A stretch of DNA of 64,000 nucleotides from Verrucomicrobiaceae bacterium (GCA_027489965.1 JAIXZA010000008.1:1-64000); one strand, 5' to 3'. Positions 7,499-17,218 are shown, counted from the stretch's first letter. Numbers and translations are program-made. Notes: a model not told the origin generated them from the sequence alone.

Positions 7499-8998
7499 AT
7501 GTATTTTCTCGGAATCGACAGCGGCACACAAAGCACCAAAGCCATCGTACTAGACTTGGATAGCGGTAAAATTCTAGCTTCTGGGCATAGCTCCTATGAT
7601 TTGATCGAAGGTCTGCCAGCGGGCCATTTGGAGCAGCATCCGCAGAATTGGATCGATGCTGTAGAGAGCTGTGTGAAGCAATGTCTAGAGAAGCTCGGTG
7701 CGGATAAATCAAAGATTGCAGGCATCGGCGTTAGTGGTCAGCAGCATGGACTGGTGGCGCTGGGCGCTGACGACAAACCTGTCCGTCCAGCCAAACTTTG
7801 GTGTGATACCTCCACGCAGGAACAATGCGCCGAGATCGCGCACGAGTTTGGCGGTCAGCCAGGAGTCATCGCTTTGGCTGGAAATGCCATGTTGCCTGGC
7901 TACACGATCCCTAAACTGCTCTGGATCAAACAGAACGAGCCAGAGAATTTCGCCAAAATCACCTCCATCTTATTGCCTCATGATTATATCAATTTTTGGC
8001 TCAGCGGCGTCAAGCGCATGGAATACGGAGATGCCTCAGGCATGGGCATCCTGAATGTGAACACGCGTCAGTGGTGTTATGAATTGTGTGACTACATCGA
8101 TCCACGTGTTCGCTCCATGTTACCTGAGCTTGGCTCAAGCCTCAGTGTTCATGGCCGTCTTCGCCCAGAGTTGGCGCAGGCCTGGGGACTCAGTGATAAT
8201 GTCATCATCTCTGCCGGTGGCGGAGATAACATGATGGGCGCGATCGGAACAGGTAATATCAAGCCCGGTGTTATCACCGCCAGCTTCGGCACGAGTGGTA
8301 CGCTTTACGGCGTGGCTGGATCACCCGTGGTGGACGGCCAGGGCGAAGTCGCTGCTTTCTGCGATAGCACGGATCAATGGCTGCCGCTCGTCTGCACCAT
8401 GAATGTTACCGTTGTCACCGAACAAGTGCGGGACATGTATGGCTGGGATCTGCAGCAGCTTGAGGACGCTGTAAAGTCTGCACCCGTGGGTGCGGACGGT
8501 GTGATGTTCCTGCCTTATCTCAATGGAGAGCGTACGCCGAACCTCCCGAACGGCACTGGCGTTCTCCATGGCCTGCGTCCCACAAACATGACGGCACCAA
8601 ACATTGCCCGTGCAGCGTTTGAAGGTGCCACGCTCGGTCTTGCCTATGGTTTGAAACGCTTCCGTGATCTCGGTATGAACCCGACGGAGATTCGTCTCAC
8701 GGGCGGTGGTAGTAAAAGTGCTACCTGGAGACAAATCGCTGCGGATTGCTTTAACGCGGAAGTCGTCACCCTCAGCACCAGTGAAGGTGCCGCTCTAGGT
8801 GGCGCGATCCAAGCCGCCTATGCTCAGGCGAACGAACATAGCGAAACCATCAGCTATGAGCAGCTCTGCGCAAAACTCGTCACGCTAGACGAATCGACTC
8901 GGTGCAAACCAAATGCCGCCAATGCCAAGCATTACGCGGCACAGTTAGAGCGTCAGATGGACCTGACGGGTCGCTTGCAGCAGACAGGCTGGTTGTAA
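7499..8998 (+). CDS. xylB: Xylulokinase
   Basis: 499-residue FGGY-family sugar kinase that phosphorylates D-xylulose to D-xylulose 5-phosphate, feeding the pentose phosphate pathway. N-terminal phosphate-binding GIDSGTQSTKAIVLD, substrate segment GVSGQQHGLVAL, catalytic-base segment GGGDNMMGAIGTG, and the C-terminal FGGY signature region with LTGGGSKSATWRQIAADCF and EGAALGGAIQAAY. Length fits the family (about 480-500). No xylose isomerase or transporter adjoins it, so its place in a pathway is not shown by context. Confidence 0.95.
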   Translation: MYFLGIDSGTQSTKAIVLDLDSGKILASGHSSYDLIEGLPAGHLEQHPQNWIDAVESCVKQCLEKLGADKSKIAGIGVSGQQHGLVALGADDKPVRPAKLWCDTSTQEQCAEIAHEFGGQPGVIALAGNAMLPGYTIPKLLWIKQNEPENFAKITSILLPHDYINFWLSGVKRMEYGDASGMGILNVNTRQWCYELCDYIDPRVRSMLPELGSSLSVHGRLRPELAQAWGLSDNVIISAGGGDNMMGAIGTGNIKPGVITASFGTSGTLYGVAGSPVVDGQGEVAAFCDSTDQWLPLVCTMNVTVVTEQVRDMYGWDLQQLEDAVKSAPVGADGVMFLPYLNGERTPNLPNGTGVLHGLRPTNMTAPNIARAAFEGATLGLAYGLKRFRDLGMNPTEIRLTGGGSKSATWRQIAADCFNAEVVTLSTSEGAALGGAIQAAYAQANEHSETISYEQLCAKLVTLDESTRCKPNAANAKHYAAQLERQMDLTGRLQQTGWL

Positions 8999-9162
8999 AC
9001 GCAGGTAGGCTAGAATTGTGCCAGAGGTTGGAGTCTGAAAATGCAGCAGGCTACGGGGAGTCCACGACCTATTGGGTTCAGGCGGCATCGTTGCTCAGGT
9101 TGAGTGCCTTAAGTGCCAGAAAATCTTTTGAACGGAATTTACTGTGTATTTACAAAGTATGC

Positions 9163-9912
9163 ATGAAGCGCAACCGCTGTTCTGAAGGAGTCGGCAAAAG
9201 AAATTGCCCAAAAATAGACTCTATTTTAGGTAATTCTGTTGGAAATGAGTGGATTGAGAGTCGCAATTCAGCTTCAGCGAAGGCTCGCAGCTGCGGAGAT
9301 CGGTCCAAAGCCGGTTTTACTTTGGTCGAGATGATGGTGGTCGTAGCGATTCTTGCCTTGATCATTTCGATGACGACCCAAATGGCCAACCACGTGGTGG
9401 CTTCGAACAATTTAACGCTAGCTGGCGAGGCGCTACAGGACCAATTGCGTTCGGCTCGTCACCTAGCCATAGCCAAGGATCGAGTGGTTGAGGTAAGATT
9501 CTATAAAACTAGTGACCCTGAAAGTATGGAAGCGAAGTCACACATCCACTCCATGCAAACCTTTCTCTATGACGATGAAAACATGGGAGCACGACCTTTT
9601 AAAGAGATCTTCAAGTTTCCCAACAATGTCGTGCTGAGTGATCGTGAACAGCTTTCAAGCCTGATTACTGATTCCCGGGTCAAAAAGAATTGGAAACAGC
9701 AGGATCCAAAGCTGGCTGTGCCTGGCAGCGGCAATGCGTATGTAGCCTACAGTCTGCGGTTCATGCCAGATGGCAGCACGGATTTGGATACGCAAAAACT
9801 TTGGTTTGCCACACTGCACGCAAGCCATGAGACCACGGTTCCCCCAGCCAATTACGTGACCGTGCAGGTTAAAGCTGCTCGCGGAACCATCCGCAGTCTC
9901 CGTCCAAATTAA
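9163..9912 (+). CDS. Verru_Chthon cassette protein D (GspH-like prepilin)
   Basis: Member of the Verru_Chthon cassette families (D). I start it at the ATG at 9163, the last ATG before the pilin motif, giving 249 residues; the longer frame overlaps xylB and is unlikely. The prepilin site is SKAG/FTLVEMMVVVAILALII, with Gly at -1, Phe at +1 and Glu at +5, followed by a long hydrophobic helix. The leader before the site is about 50 residues, much longer than normal, so a non-ATG start downstream is possible. The soluble part, beginning LTLAGEALQDQLRSARHLAI, is the pattern of GspH-type minor pseudopilins. First gene of a four-gene set. Confidence 0.85.
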   Translation: MKRNRCSEGVGKRNCPKIDSILGNSVGNEWIESRNSASAKARSCGDRSKAGFTLVEMMVVVAILALIISMTTQMANHVVASNNLTLAGEALQDQLRSARHLAIAKDRVVEVRFYKTSDPESMEAKSHIHSMQTFLYDDENMGARPFKEIFKFPNNVVLSDREQLSSLITDSRVKKNWKQQDPKLAVPGSGNAYVAYSLRFMPDGSTDLDTQKLWFATLHASHETTVPPANYVTVQVKAARGTIRSLRPN

Positions 9913-9924
9913 TCAAACACGATC

Positions 9925-10449
9925 ATGAAACGAACACTTAGACGTAGCATTCGTGCAGCTGGCTTTTCGCTAATCGAGGTACTGGTAGCCGTAGGCATTG
10001 GCGTGGTGGCAGTAACGACCCTTTTTGCCCTGCTTCCAGCTGGTCTATCCAATTTTCGTCAATCGATGAATATCTCTGTGACCTCGCAGATTGGGGATCG
10101 TTTGCTGAAGGAAGCCTCTCAGGCCGACTATGCTGAGCTTGTCGCAGAACCTCAGACCAAGCCTTGGCGCTACTTTGATGACGAAGGTGTGGAAATGAAA
10201 ACCGCTGAAGGGGCTGTTTTTCATGCAATCATGCATGTGCAAACGACTGTCGAAAAGCCAGATGAACGAAGTGGCATCCCACAAAGAAACTTTGCCACAG
10301 TCATGGTACAGGTCATTCTGAATACGGAAAATGTTCCGGTTCCCCTCGTGAAAGGGGATGCCAACTCATCTCCTCCGGCAGGTACGATAGATCCCATATG
10401 CGATCTGCCATTCACCTCATTTGTTGGGCATGTTGCTAAGATGCTATGA
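9925..10449 (+). CDS. Verru_Chthon cassette protein B (GspI-like prepilin)
   Basis: 174 residues. Prepilin site RAAG/FSLIEVLVAVGIGVVAV with Gly -1, Phe +1, Glu +5 after a 13-residue leader. The short soluble part starts with FALLPAGLSNFRQSMNISVTSQIGDRLLKEA, which matches cassette protein B and resembles GspI in its position and size. It starts 12 bases after protein D and overlaps protein C by 4 bases, so translation is coupled. Expected to sit in the inner membrane until assembled into a pilus-like tip. Confidence 0.88.
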   Translation: MKRTLRRSIRAAGFSLIEVLVAVGIGVVAVTTLFALLPAGLSNFRQSMNISVTSQIGDRLLKEASQADYAELVAEPQTKPWRYFDDEGVEMKTAEGAVFHAIMHVQTTVEKPDERSGIPQRNFATVMVQVILNTENVPVPLVKGDANSSPPAGTIDPICDLPFTSFVGHVAKML

Positions 10450-11483
10450 AAACAAAACTGCCAATCTCCGACAAAACAAGGGCCTTTACCTTGATTGAAG
10501 TCATGGTCAGCATGGTTATCGTTTTGATTTTGGTTCTGGTCTTCTCTACCATGACAGATCGGACCGTTAAGATTTGGCGTGATACACGGGGCAAAGTCAG
10601 TCAGTTTCAGCAGGCCAGAGATGCATTTGACCTGATCACGCGCAATCTTTCACAAGCTACGTTGAACACCTACTTGGACTATTATGACGCCAAAGGTGCC
10701 CGGCGAGAAGCTGGCAATGTGGCTGCCTTTGAACCCAGCCGTTATGGGCGATATTCAGATCTCCGTTTTGTCGCCGGTAAAGCCAGTCAAATTCTAGGGT
10801 TGCCTGAAAAGCAGTGTCCTTCACAGGCTTTATTTTTTTATGCGCCGTTGGGTGAGACTGGGGTAACGGCCAATACCAGTTTAAATCACCTGCTCAATTT
10901 AGTCGGTTACTACATCAGCTATGACGCAGATACCGAGCGCCCTAACTTTATGCCCATAGCGCAGGGTTATGGGTTTCGTTTGATGGAACTCAGACAGCGT
11001 TCGGAGTCCCTGACAATGCCAAAACCCGGCTTAGTCTGGCCTCCAGCAGTGACCAATCATCCAGATGCTCATATCGTGGCACGCAATATTGTGGCTTTAA
11101 CGTTTTTGCCAAAACTTGCGGAAACAGGAGCTGCTGCCGCCCGCACTGCTGATGGAATCGGCCAAGCCCTGGCACCTAACTACCAATATGATTCTCATAC
11201 GAAGGGCAGGGGAGAGCAGAGAAAAGAGCTCAACAGTATGCACCAACTGCCACCGATTGTTGAAGTTACCATGGTCGCAATCGACCAAGACTCTGCTGAA
11301 CGGTTAGGTCGGGAAAGCACACCACCGGATTTTGGTCTTGAGCAGCTTTTTCAGAATGCCGATCCAGACGTGAACCGCAAAGACCTAGATACACTTCTCT
11401 CTCGGCTCACTGAACTCCATATCAACGCTCGTGTCTTTCGCACTGAGGTTGCTCTCAAGGGTGCCAAATGGAGCCACGAATAA
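10446..11483 (+). CDS. Verru_Chthon cassette protein C (GspJ-like prepilin)
   Basis: 345 residues. The processing site is KTRA/FTLIEVMVSMVIVLILVLVF: Ala instead of Gly precedes the cut, while Phe +1 and Glu +5 are normal. The residues after the helix, TMTDRTVKIWRDTRGKVSQFQQARDAFDLITRNLSQA, follow the layout of GspJ and other PulJ-like proteins, in which this segment forms the packing helix. The C-terminal third is rich in charged residues. It overlaps protein B by 4 bases and lies 21 bases ahead of protein A. Confidence 0.87.
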   Translation: MKTKLPISDKTRAFTLIEVMVSMVIVLILVLVFSTMTDRTVKIWRDTRGKVSQFQQARDAFDLITRNLSQATLNTYLDYYDAKGARREAGNVAAFEPSRYGRYSDLRFVAGKASQILGLPEKQCPSQALFFYAPLGETGVTANTSLNHLLNLVGYYISYDADTERPNFMPIAQGYGFRLMELRQRSESLTMPKPGLVWPPAVTNHPDAHIVARNIVALTFLPKLAETGAAAARTADGIGQALAPNYQYDSHTKGRGEQRKELNSMHQLPPIVEVTMVAIDQDSAERLGRESTPPDFGLEQLFQNADPDVNRKDLDTLLSRLTELHINARVFRTEVALKGAKWSHE

Positions 11484-11504
11484 ACTTTTAATCACGTTAT
11501 TAAT

Positions 11505-14500
11505 ATGAAACTGAAACTTCCAAAACCACAGGGTGTCGCTTTGGTGATCGTGCTGGTTTTTCTGGCCTTACTGGCTGTTTTAATCATCGCTTTTTTGACG
11601 ACCGTCGATACCGAAACAGAGGTCTCTACGCGCTCCCAAGCAGGCACTCGGAGTCGAGAATTAGTGGAAACAGTCAATTCATTGGTAATAGGCCAAGTGC
11701 GTGAAGCGACAACACAGGGGCAAACGGTCGCATGGGCATCCCAGCCTGGTATGATCCGCACCTTTGGCAAAGCCGATGGCAGTGCTGGGAGTGCGCCTCT
11801 GCGATACTACAAGCTCTATTCCGCGCAAAACATGATCTGGCATTATGGCCAAGGCACCTTTCAGCCCCTGAAAGATGTTCCTGCTGACTGGTCAGCCAAT
11901 GAGGGGCTGTTTACCGATTTGAATCGCCCCATTTATGGAATCAATGGCGTGAAACGTTACCCGATCGTTCAGCCGCCTTCGACGAGTCAAAAAAATCTGC
12001 CAGTGGGACTCAAGATCAACCCAAGCCCAGGAGGTAATGCATCACCAGAATCAAATGCAGCTCCGATGCCCGTGCGTTGGCTTTATGTCTTACGTGACGG
12101 TAAGCTCACCGCCCCAGCAACGGCTGGCGAGGGCGGTAAAACTGTGAAATGGACCGTTGGTCAACCAAACTCGCCAACACTTAATAATCCGATCGTCGGA
12201 CGCGTGGCTTTTTGGACAGATGATGAAACGAGTAAAATTAACGTCAACACCGCTGCTGGAGATCACTGGAATCCTGACATGCCTCTGGAGGCAGGCTCCT
12301 ACTGGGATCTGCCAAGAACAGGCAGTCAGTTCGAAAAACTCTCACTAGCCCAATTCCAGCCGGCTCGGCAGGAGTACCAGCGTTACCCTGGGCATCCAGC
12401 CACGACCTATCTCAGTGCAGCTTTTCCTAATCTGACGCGTGGGCAAGTCAATCAGATCGCCCCTCGCATCCAGACCGGAGGTTCACTGGGGGGCACAGGT
12501 ATGGCCAATGGGTCCTTGGCAACGGATGCAGATCGCCTCTATGCCTATGAGGATGAACTGATCTTCAATGACCTTCGCGCTAGTTCAGTCATTGATCCAG
12601 AAGAGCTTGAGCAGGCAAGATTTGTACTGACTGCGCATAGTCGTGCGCCGGAAGTGAATCTTCTCAATCAGCCCCGCATCGCTTGCTGGCCTATTCATCG
12701 TCAGGCTGGCCAAGCTTATCGCAGCGCTTTTGATCGGCTCATTGCTTTTTGTTCGCGCATTGGCGGACAGAACTACTTCTTTGATCGCGAAAATGCGGAT
12801 AGTGCCACAGCTGACTTCGCTGGCCGCAATGTACAACTGTATGAATATCTCAAGAATGTGACGGCAGCAAAACTACCGGGCTTTGATAGCGATTTTCTAA
12901 CAAAGTACGGCCCTGATCGCGATCAGATCTTAACAGAAATGTTTGATTACATTCGCACCACCAATCTCTTTGACGATAGCATCGAAGCTCAGCCCGTGGT
13001 GTATCCCACGAGTGGACAACAATTCACTGATGCACGCACTGGACCAACAGGAGCTCAACCTGGTCACGGACAGGTCACACCGATTCGTATTGGTGAAACG
13101 CAGGGCTTTGGGCGATTTAATACCATCTCAGAAATCGGCATGCACTTTATCTGCACAGCTGACGCTTCTATTCCTGCGAGTAACATCGTGCCCCAAGACA
13201 ACGCTGATCCAAAGGTGCCCGCTAAACCCGTGAATCGCACTCTGGGAAGTGGGAAAGCCGCAGTTAAGCTCAAAGCAGGTGAGCGCCGCATTGAGGCGAT
13301 GCTTCTATTAGAGGCTTTCTCTCCGAGTCTTGGCTGGCCCTCTATCCGCCCAGATATGCAGTTGCGTATTCGTGGATTGGATAAGCTGAGCGTTAATGGC
13401 ATTTCGCTTGGCATGCCAAGCGAAGGTGTGTTGAAGGAAGATACGAATGGCGGCTGGCATACACGCCGCTGGGGTGGTGCCGCTGGCTTTCGAATGTTTC
13501 TCAATAATCGCCGACTGCCTGCACGCGGTGTCATGCCTGCTGATGGCGGGCACAACGCTAGTAACAGTTACCCCTTTGTGAGTGTGCCTATCACAGTCGT
13601 CGCGCCTAAAAACGGTGCCATGTCCTTTAGTGGCGGGAAAATTACCATTGAGATCTTTGCCGACAGTCTTCCCGTCGTCTCACAGTATGAGGCTTTGGCC
13701 AATCAAATTCCCGTTCAAACCATTCAGGTCAATCTCGCTGGCGGTACCTTTCCTGTGCCGAATCTTGTTTTAGCGGGAACTCAAGTCGCAGCAACCAGTG
13801 GCGATCCGCAATCCATGACGACGGAGAGGGAATTCTGGTGGACCTTCTCACGCGGTGGCGCTTTGGCAGGTTTTCCAACCATCAAAATGGTTCCAGAGGT
13901 CACGGCTTCAACGCTTTTGGAACAGCCCGCAGGTCGTTTGCATCGTGTTCATGCTGATCCAGGCAATCGTTCGACCTTACGCTCAGGAGCTTTCATTTAC
14001 AGTCATTCAGCGAATCCGTCCGATGTGGTGAGGACCATGGTTCTAAGTCATGGCGACTATCGCCTACTCGCTGCTACGTCCGTGGTTCCAGAGAGCTATT
14101 TTGTCAAACATCGGTATTATGATCAGATGGGTAAACGTTATGCTCATTCCTTTCACGAAGCCGCCAGTGCTGGATTCACCCCAGGCTCAGATGATAAGGA
14201 AGGCCAGCTCGTGAGCGGAGCTGCCTATGATGGAAGCCGCAGGCCCGACATTCCCGTTAATGCGGTAGCGCTAGCAGAAGCCAATGGCGACTGGGATACT
14301 GGCATGGCCACGATCACTGATGGTGCCTACATCAATAAACCCGATGAAGGCAATAGCTTCCGTGGCACGGTCAACGGTGTTGTCGGGGCAGGTGTTCCTT
14401 ATTTTGATGGCAATCATGTTCAGGAAACGGGTGGCCCAAGCTTTTTCTCACCGAATCGGCAGATCCCTTCTCCCGTCATGTTTGGCTCATTGCCGAATCA

Positions 14501-15281
14501 AGTGAAAGCAGGCAAGCCTTGGTCAACTCTGCGCTTTAGACCCAAACAAAACGAAACCTCGATCAGCAGCACGACACCGCCTGATCATCTACTCTTGGAT
14601 CTATTTTGGATGCCGGTGGTCGAGCCTTATGCCATTAGCGAGCCGCTGTCCACAGCTGGCAAAATCAATCTCAATTCACAAATCGTGCCCTTCACTTTCA
14701 TTGAGCGCACGACCGCCCTTCGGGCTCTTCTGCGTAGTGAGCAGGTGCTCGCTATTCCCACCGCAGACGCAAACATCTACAAGAAAGCCAACGATCAAAA
14801 CTATCGCCACGCCATCGACGCCGATGAGACTCTCAAGCAGATGAAGATGCATTTCGATGCAGGCAATATCTACCGGAGTCCCAGCGAGGTTTGTAACCTG
14901 CATTTAGTGCCGCAGAATGTGAAGCTTGAAGAGATGAAGACCTTCTGGGAAACCAATAAACTGACGGGTGACAATGCGCGTGAGCGTCCCTATGCAACCT
15001 TGTATCCAAGACTCACCACCAAGTCTAACTCCTACCGCGTTCATTACCGTGTCCAAGCCCTCCGCCAAGCCAGTCGCCTGCGCGGTGATGATGCCGAAGC
15101 CTGGGCCGAATGGGATGAATCAATCGACAGCGTTACCGCTGAAAGCCGAGGCTCAACGATCATTGAGCGCTACATTGATCCGTCCGATCCAGCCTTACCA
15201 GACTTTGCTGTCACTGGTGATAGCTTAGATTCTCATTACCGCTACCGTATCCTGGGCAGCACTAAATTTGGTCCACAATAA
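11505..15281 (+). CDS. Verru_Chthon cassette protein A, giant GspK-like protein
   Basis: 1258 residues with one N-terminal membrane helix, PQGVALVIVLVFLALLAVLII, whose Gly-x-Ala-Leu-Val start and absence of a Glu at +5 are as in GspK/PilX-type minor pseudopilins. Two copies of a motif typical of GspK proteins are present: DDETSKINVNTAA (near residue 240) and STAGKINLNSQ (near residue 1050). GspK is about 320 residues, so roughly 900 residues have been added, mostly between the two motifs; this middle part is beta-rich and not recognised. Ends 6 bases from the convergent cysI gene. Probably the large tip subunit of a pilus-like assembly. Confidence 0.85.
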   Translation: MKLKLPKPQGVALVIVLVFLALLAVLIIAFLTTVDTETEVSTRSQAGTRSRELVETVNSLVIGQVREATTQGQTVAWASQPGMIRTFGKADGSAGSAPLRYYKLYSAQNMIWHYGQGTFQPLKDVPADWSANEGLFTDLNRPIYGINGVKRYPIVQPPSTSQKNLPVGLKINPSPGGNASPESNAAPMPVRWLYVLRDGKLTAPATAGEGGKTVKWTVGQPNSPTLNNPIVGRVAFWTDDETSKINVNTAAGDHWNPDMPLEAGSYWDLPRTGSQFEKLSLAQFQPARQEYQRYPGHPATTYLSAAFPNLTRGQVNQIAPRIQTGGSLGGTGMANGSLATDADRLYAYEDELIFNDLRASSVIDPEELEQARFVLTAHSRAPEVNLLNQPRIACWPIHRQAGQAYRSAFDRLIAFCSRIGGQNYFFDRENADSATADFAGRNVQLYEYLKNVTAAKLPGFDSDFLTKYGPDRDQILTEMFDYIRTTNLFDDSIEAQPVVYPTSGQQFTDARTGPTGAQPGHGQVTPIRIGETQGFGRFNTISEIGMHFICTADASIPASNIVPQDNADPKVPAKPVNRTLGSGKAAVKLKAGERRIEAMLLLEAFSPSLGWPSIRPDMQLRIRGLDKLSVNGISLGMPSEGVLKEDTNGGWHTRRWGGAAGFRMFLNNRRLPARGVMPADGGHNASNSYPFVSVPITVVAPKNGAMSFSGGKITIEIFADSLPVVSQYEALANQIPVQTIQVNLAGGTFPVPNLVLAGTQVAATSGDPQSMTTEREFWWTFSRGGALAGFPTIKMVPEVTASTLLEQPAGRLHRVHADPGNRSTLRSGAFIYSHSANPSDVVRTMVLSHGDYRLLAATSVVPESYFVKHRYYDQMGKRYAHSFHEAASAGFTPGSDDKEGQLVSGAAYDGSRRPDIPVNAVALAEANGDWDTGMATITDGAYINKPDEGNSFRGTVNGVVGAGVPYFDGNHVQETGGPSFFSPNRQIPSPVMFGSLPNQVKAGKPWSTLRFRPKQNETSISSTTPPDHLLLDLFWMPVVEPYAISEPLSTAGKINLNSQIVPFTFIERTTALRALLRSEQVLAIPTADANIYKKANDQNYRHAIDADETLKQMKMHFDAGNIYRSPSEVCNLHLVPQNVKLEEMKTFWETNKLTGDNARERPYATLYPRLTTKSNSYRVHYRVQALRQASRLRGDDAEAWAEWDESIDSVTAESRGSTIIERYIDPSDPALPDFAVTGDSLDSHYRYRILGSTKFGPQ

Positions 15282-15287
15282 TAAGAG

Positions 15288-17078
15288 TTATTCAGCAGCA
15301 CTGACCTTTTCGCCGGCGAGCTTCGCGGCGCGTTCGGCGAGTTCGATGTGGAACTGTTCTGGAGTTGGAGCTTCGCCAGTGGTGCGGGTTCGGGCGAACC
15401 AATCGGCAAAGATTTCGCCGTTCTTCCGCTCAGCTTTGAAGGCTTCAAGGAATTCACGGACTCTCGTTGGGATATCGTCACCAAGCACGCTCTTGAATTC
15501 AAGGCCTGCCAAGCGATCTCCACGGACACTGCCGCCAACAAACATGGCGTACTTGTTTGGGGCACGACCGACAAAACCAAAGTCAGCATTGTAAGGACGG
15601 CCACAACCATTCGGGCAACCCGTCATGCGGAAAAGGATTGGCTCGTTTTCCAGACCCAGTTCACGGAGCACGGGATCAATTTTGTCCATGATGCCTGGCA
15701 GAGCCCGCTCAGACTCACTGAGGGACAGTCCGCAAGTTGGCAAAGCAACACAGGCATGGGCGACCTTACGAGCGCGGGTCATTTCATCGCTATGGACGAC
15801 ACCGAACTTGGCCAGGATGGCATTGACGGTGTCTTTTTGATCCGGTGAAACATCCGCAATAATCACGTTTGTGTTCGGCGTGATGATGTAAGGAAGATCG
15901 AGCGTGCGAGCGAGTTCTGCAAAGGCACTGCGATATTGTGGACCGCCTTCTTTATCGGCAATTCGGCCCATGCTGACATAGACGGCGCAGTAAAGCTTGC
16001 CGTCGCCTTGTTCGTGCCAGCCGAGATTGTCTTCGACGGTATCAAACTTCAGTTCTTTGGCTGGGAAGGTTTCGATTCCGGGCAGCCTGCGCTGAACCTC
16101 GGCGCGGAAGGCGTCGATGCCCATGGTCTGAACGGTGTATTTCATGCGGGCGTTTTTGCGCTCGACACGGTTTCCATGGTCACGTTGTGTGGTGACGATG
16201 GCTTCTGTGGCATCGACGACGTGAGCGCGCTTCACATAAAAAAGAGGCTGTGCCAAGAAAGGACGCGTGGTGAGCTGACCATGGCTCATGCCAAAGCCAC
16301 CGCCAACAGTGATCGTGTAGCCTTCGACAGCGCCATCCACAACGTGTGGGATAAAGCTGACGTCTTGGGACCAGAGATCCACGTCGTTGCTTGGCTGAAT
16401 GGCCACAGCCATTTTGAATTTACGTGGCAGATAGACTTTGCCATAAATTGGGTCTTCGCCTTCAGGTGCTGTCGTGGCTGCACGGACGGCGGGATCGACG
16501 GCAGGGTCCATGATCCACTCTGGATCGATCTTTTCCCCATCAAGCCAGATGTCGGCATAAGCGGAGGATCTCCAGAGGAAACGTTGGCTGATTTCTTCCG
16601 TGAGTTTTTGTGCATCAGCATGCACGGGAGTCTTCAAAGGTGCAGCTGGTCCCATGGTATTGCGGACGACATCTCCACAGGCACCCATCGTACTGAGGCC
16701 GCTATGGCAAACGTCGTGAATGACTTCTTTGAGGCCGCCTTTGAGCACGCCATGCAGCTGGATACCCTGACGATTTGTCAGACGGAGGTTACCCATAGCC
16801 TTGGTGCAAAGGTCATCATGAATGAGGTATTGCTTTGCCGTGATGCGTCCGCCAGGCATCTTGCTGCGGATCATGAATGACCAAGCTTTATCCAGTTTAG
16901 CCTTTGAGCGTTCGGCCCGCTGATCACGGTCGTCCTGCTGGTAAGAACCATGGAATTTTAGCAAAATATTCGAATCATCGGGAACATGGCTCAAGGAGGT
17001 GTCCGCGAACTGTTCAGCGATCTGTCCGCGGAGGTCATTGGAGGCTAATTTGATGTCTTCGACGCTGGCTTTGCTCAT
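15288..17078 (-). CDS. cysI: Assimilatory sulfite reductase, hemoprotein subunit (siroheme, 4Fe-4S)
   Basis: 596 residues from the ATG at 17078 (MSKASVED); ten upstream codons are open but not conserved-looking. Reduces sulfite to sulfide with six electrons for cysteine synthesis. It has two nitrite/sulfite reductase repeats. The cluster and siroheme ligands are CVALPTC and, about 44 residues further on, CPNGC (MTGCPNGCGRPY), the C-x5-C / C-x3-C pattern. The RQGIQLHGV segment contacts siroheme. No flavoprotein subunit (CysJ) is nearby; ferredoxin may donate electrons, as in plants and cyanobacteria. Nitrite reductase is a less likely alternative. Confidence 0.92.
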   Translation of the reverse strand: MSKASVEDIKLASNDLRGQIAEQFADTSLSHVPDDSNILLKFHGSYQQDDRDQRAERSKAKLDKAWSFMIRSKMPGGRITAKQYLIHDDLCTKAMGNLRLTNRQGIQLHGVLKGGLKEVIHDVCHSGLSTMGACGDVVRNTMGPAAPLKTPVHADAQKLTEEISQRFLWRSSAYADIWLDGEKIDPEWIMDPAVDPAVRAATTAPEGEDPIYGKVYLPRKFKMAVAIQPSNDVDLWSQDVSFIPHVVDGAVEGYTITVGGGFGMSHGQLTTRPFLAQPLFYVKRAHVVDATEAIVTTQRDHGNRVERKNARMKYTVQTMGIDAFRAEVQRRLPGIETFPAKELKFDTVEDNLGWHEQGDGKLYCAVYVSMGRIADKEGGPQYRSAFAELARTLDLPYIITPNTNVIIADVSPDQKDTVNAILAKFGVVHSDEMTRARKVAHACVALPTCGLSLSESERALPGIMDKIDPVLRELGLENEPILFRMTGCPNGCGRPYNADFGFVGRAPNKYAMFVGGSVRGDRLAGLEFKSVLGDDIPTRVREFLEAFKAERKNGEIFADWFARTRTTGEAPTPEQFHIELAERAAKLAGEKVSAAE

Positions 17079-17200
17079 AATAGGGAGGGTAAAAGGGGAG
17101 CTGAACATCGGCGATCTCAGTGGGAAAGCAAGCGATGAGGCTATCTATTTGGACAAATGTCGATAGACAATGTCGAGAATAGCCGTGGGTTTTTATTAAA

Positions 17201-17218
17201 ATTCAGAAGTCTCTGAAT
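17201..17218. promoter_or_regulatory. Palindrome in the shared upstream region of cysI and the 17262 gene
   Basis: Perfect inverted repeat ATTCAGA-AGTC-TCTGAAT, with seven-base arms at 17201-17207 and 17212-17218. It lies in the 183-base divergent region, 123 bases before cysI and 44 before the plus-strand gene. A run of seven T follows on the plus strand, but no plus-strand transcript enters from upstream, so an operator is more likely than a terminator. The binding protein is unknown. Confidence 0.35.

Noticed and set aside
8902..9162. Longer start of cassette protein D
   Set aside because: It would overlap the end of xylB by nearly 100 bases in another frame and would give a leader of more than 130 residues.
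13064..13555. A 163-residue minus-strand frame inside cassette protein A
   Set aside because: No recognisable domain, and it is opposite a conserved long gene.
15936..16880. A 314-residue plus-strand frame opposite cysI
   Set aside because: Composition follows the reverse strand of a conserved enzyme with all cofactor ligands; no family features and no start signal.
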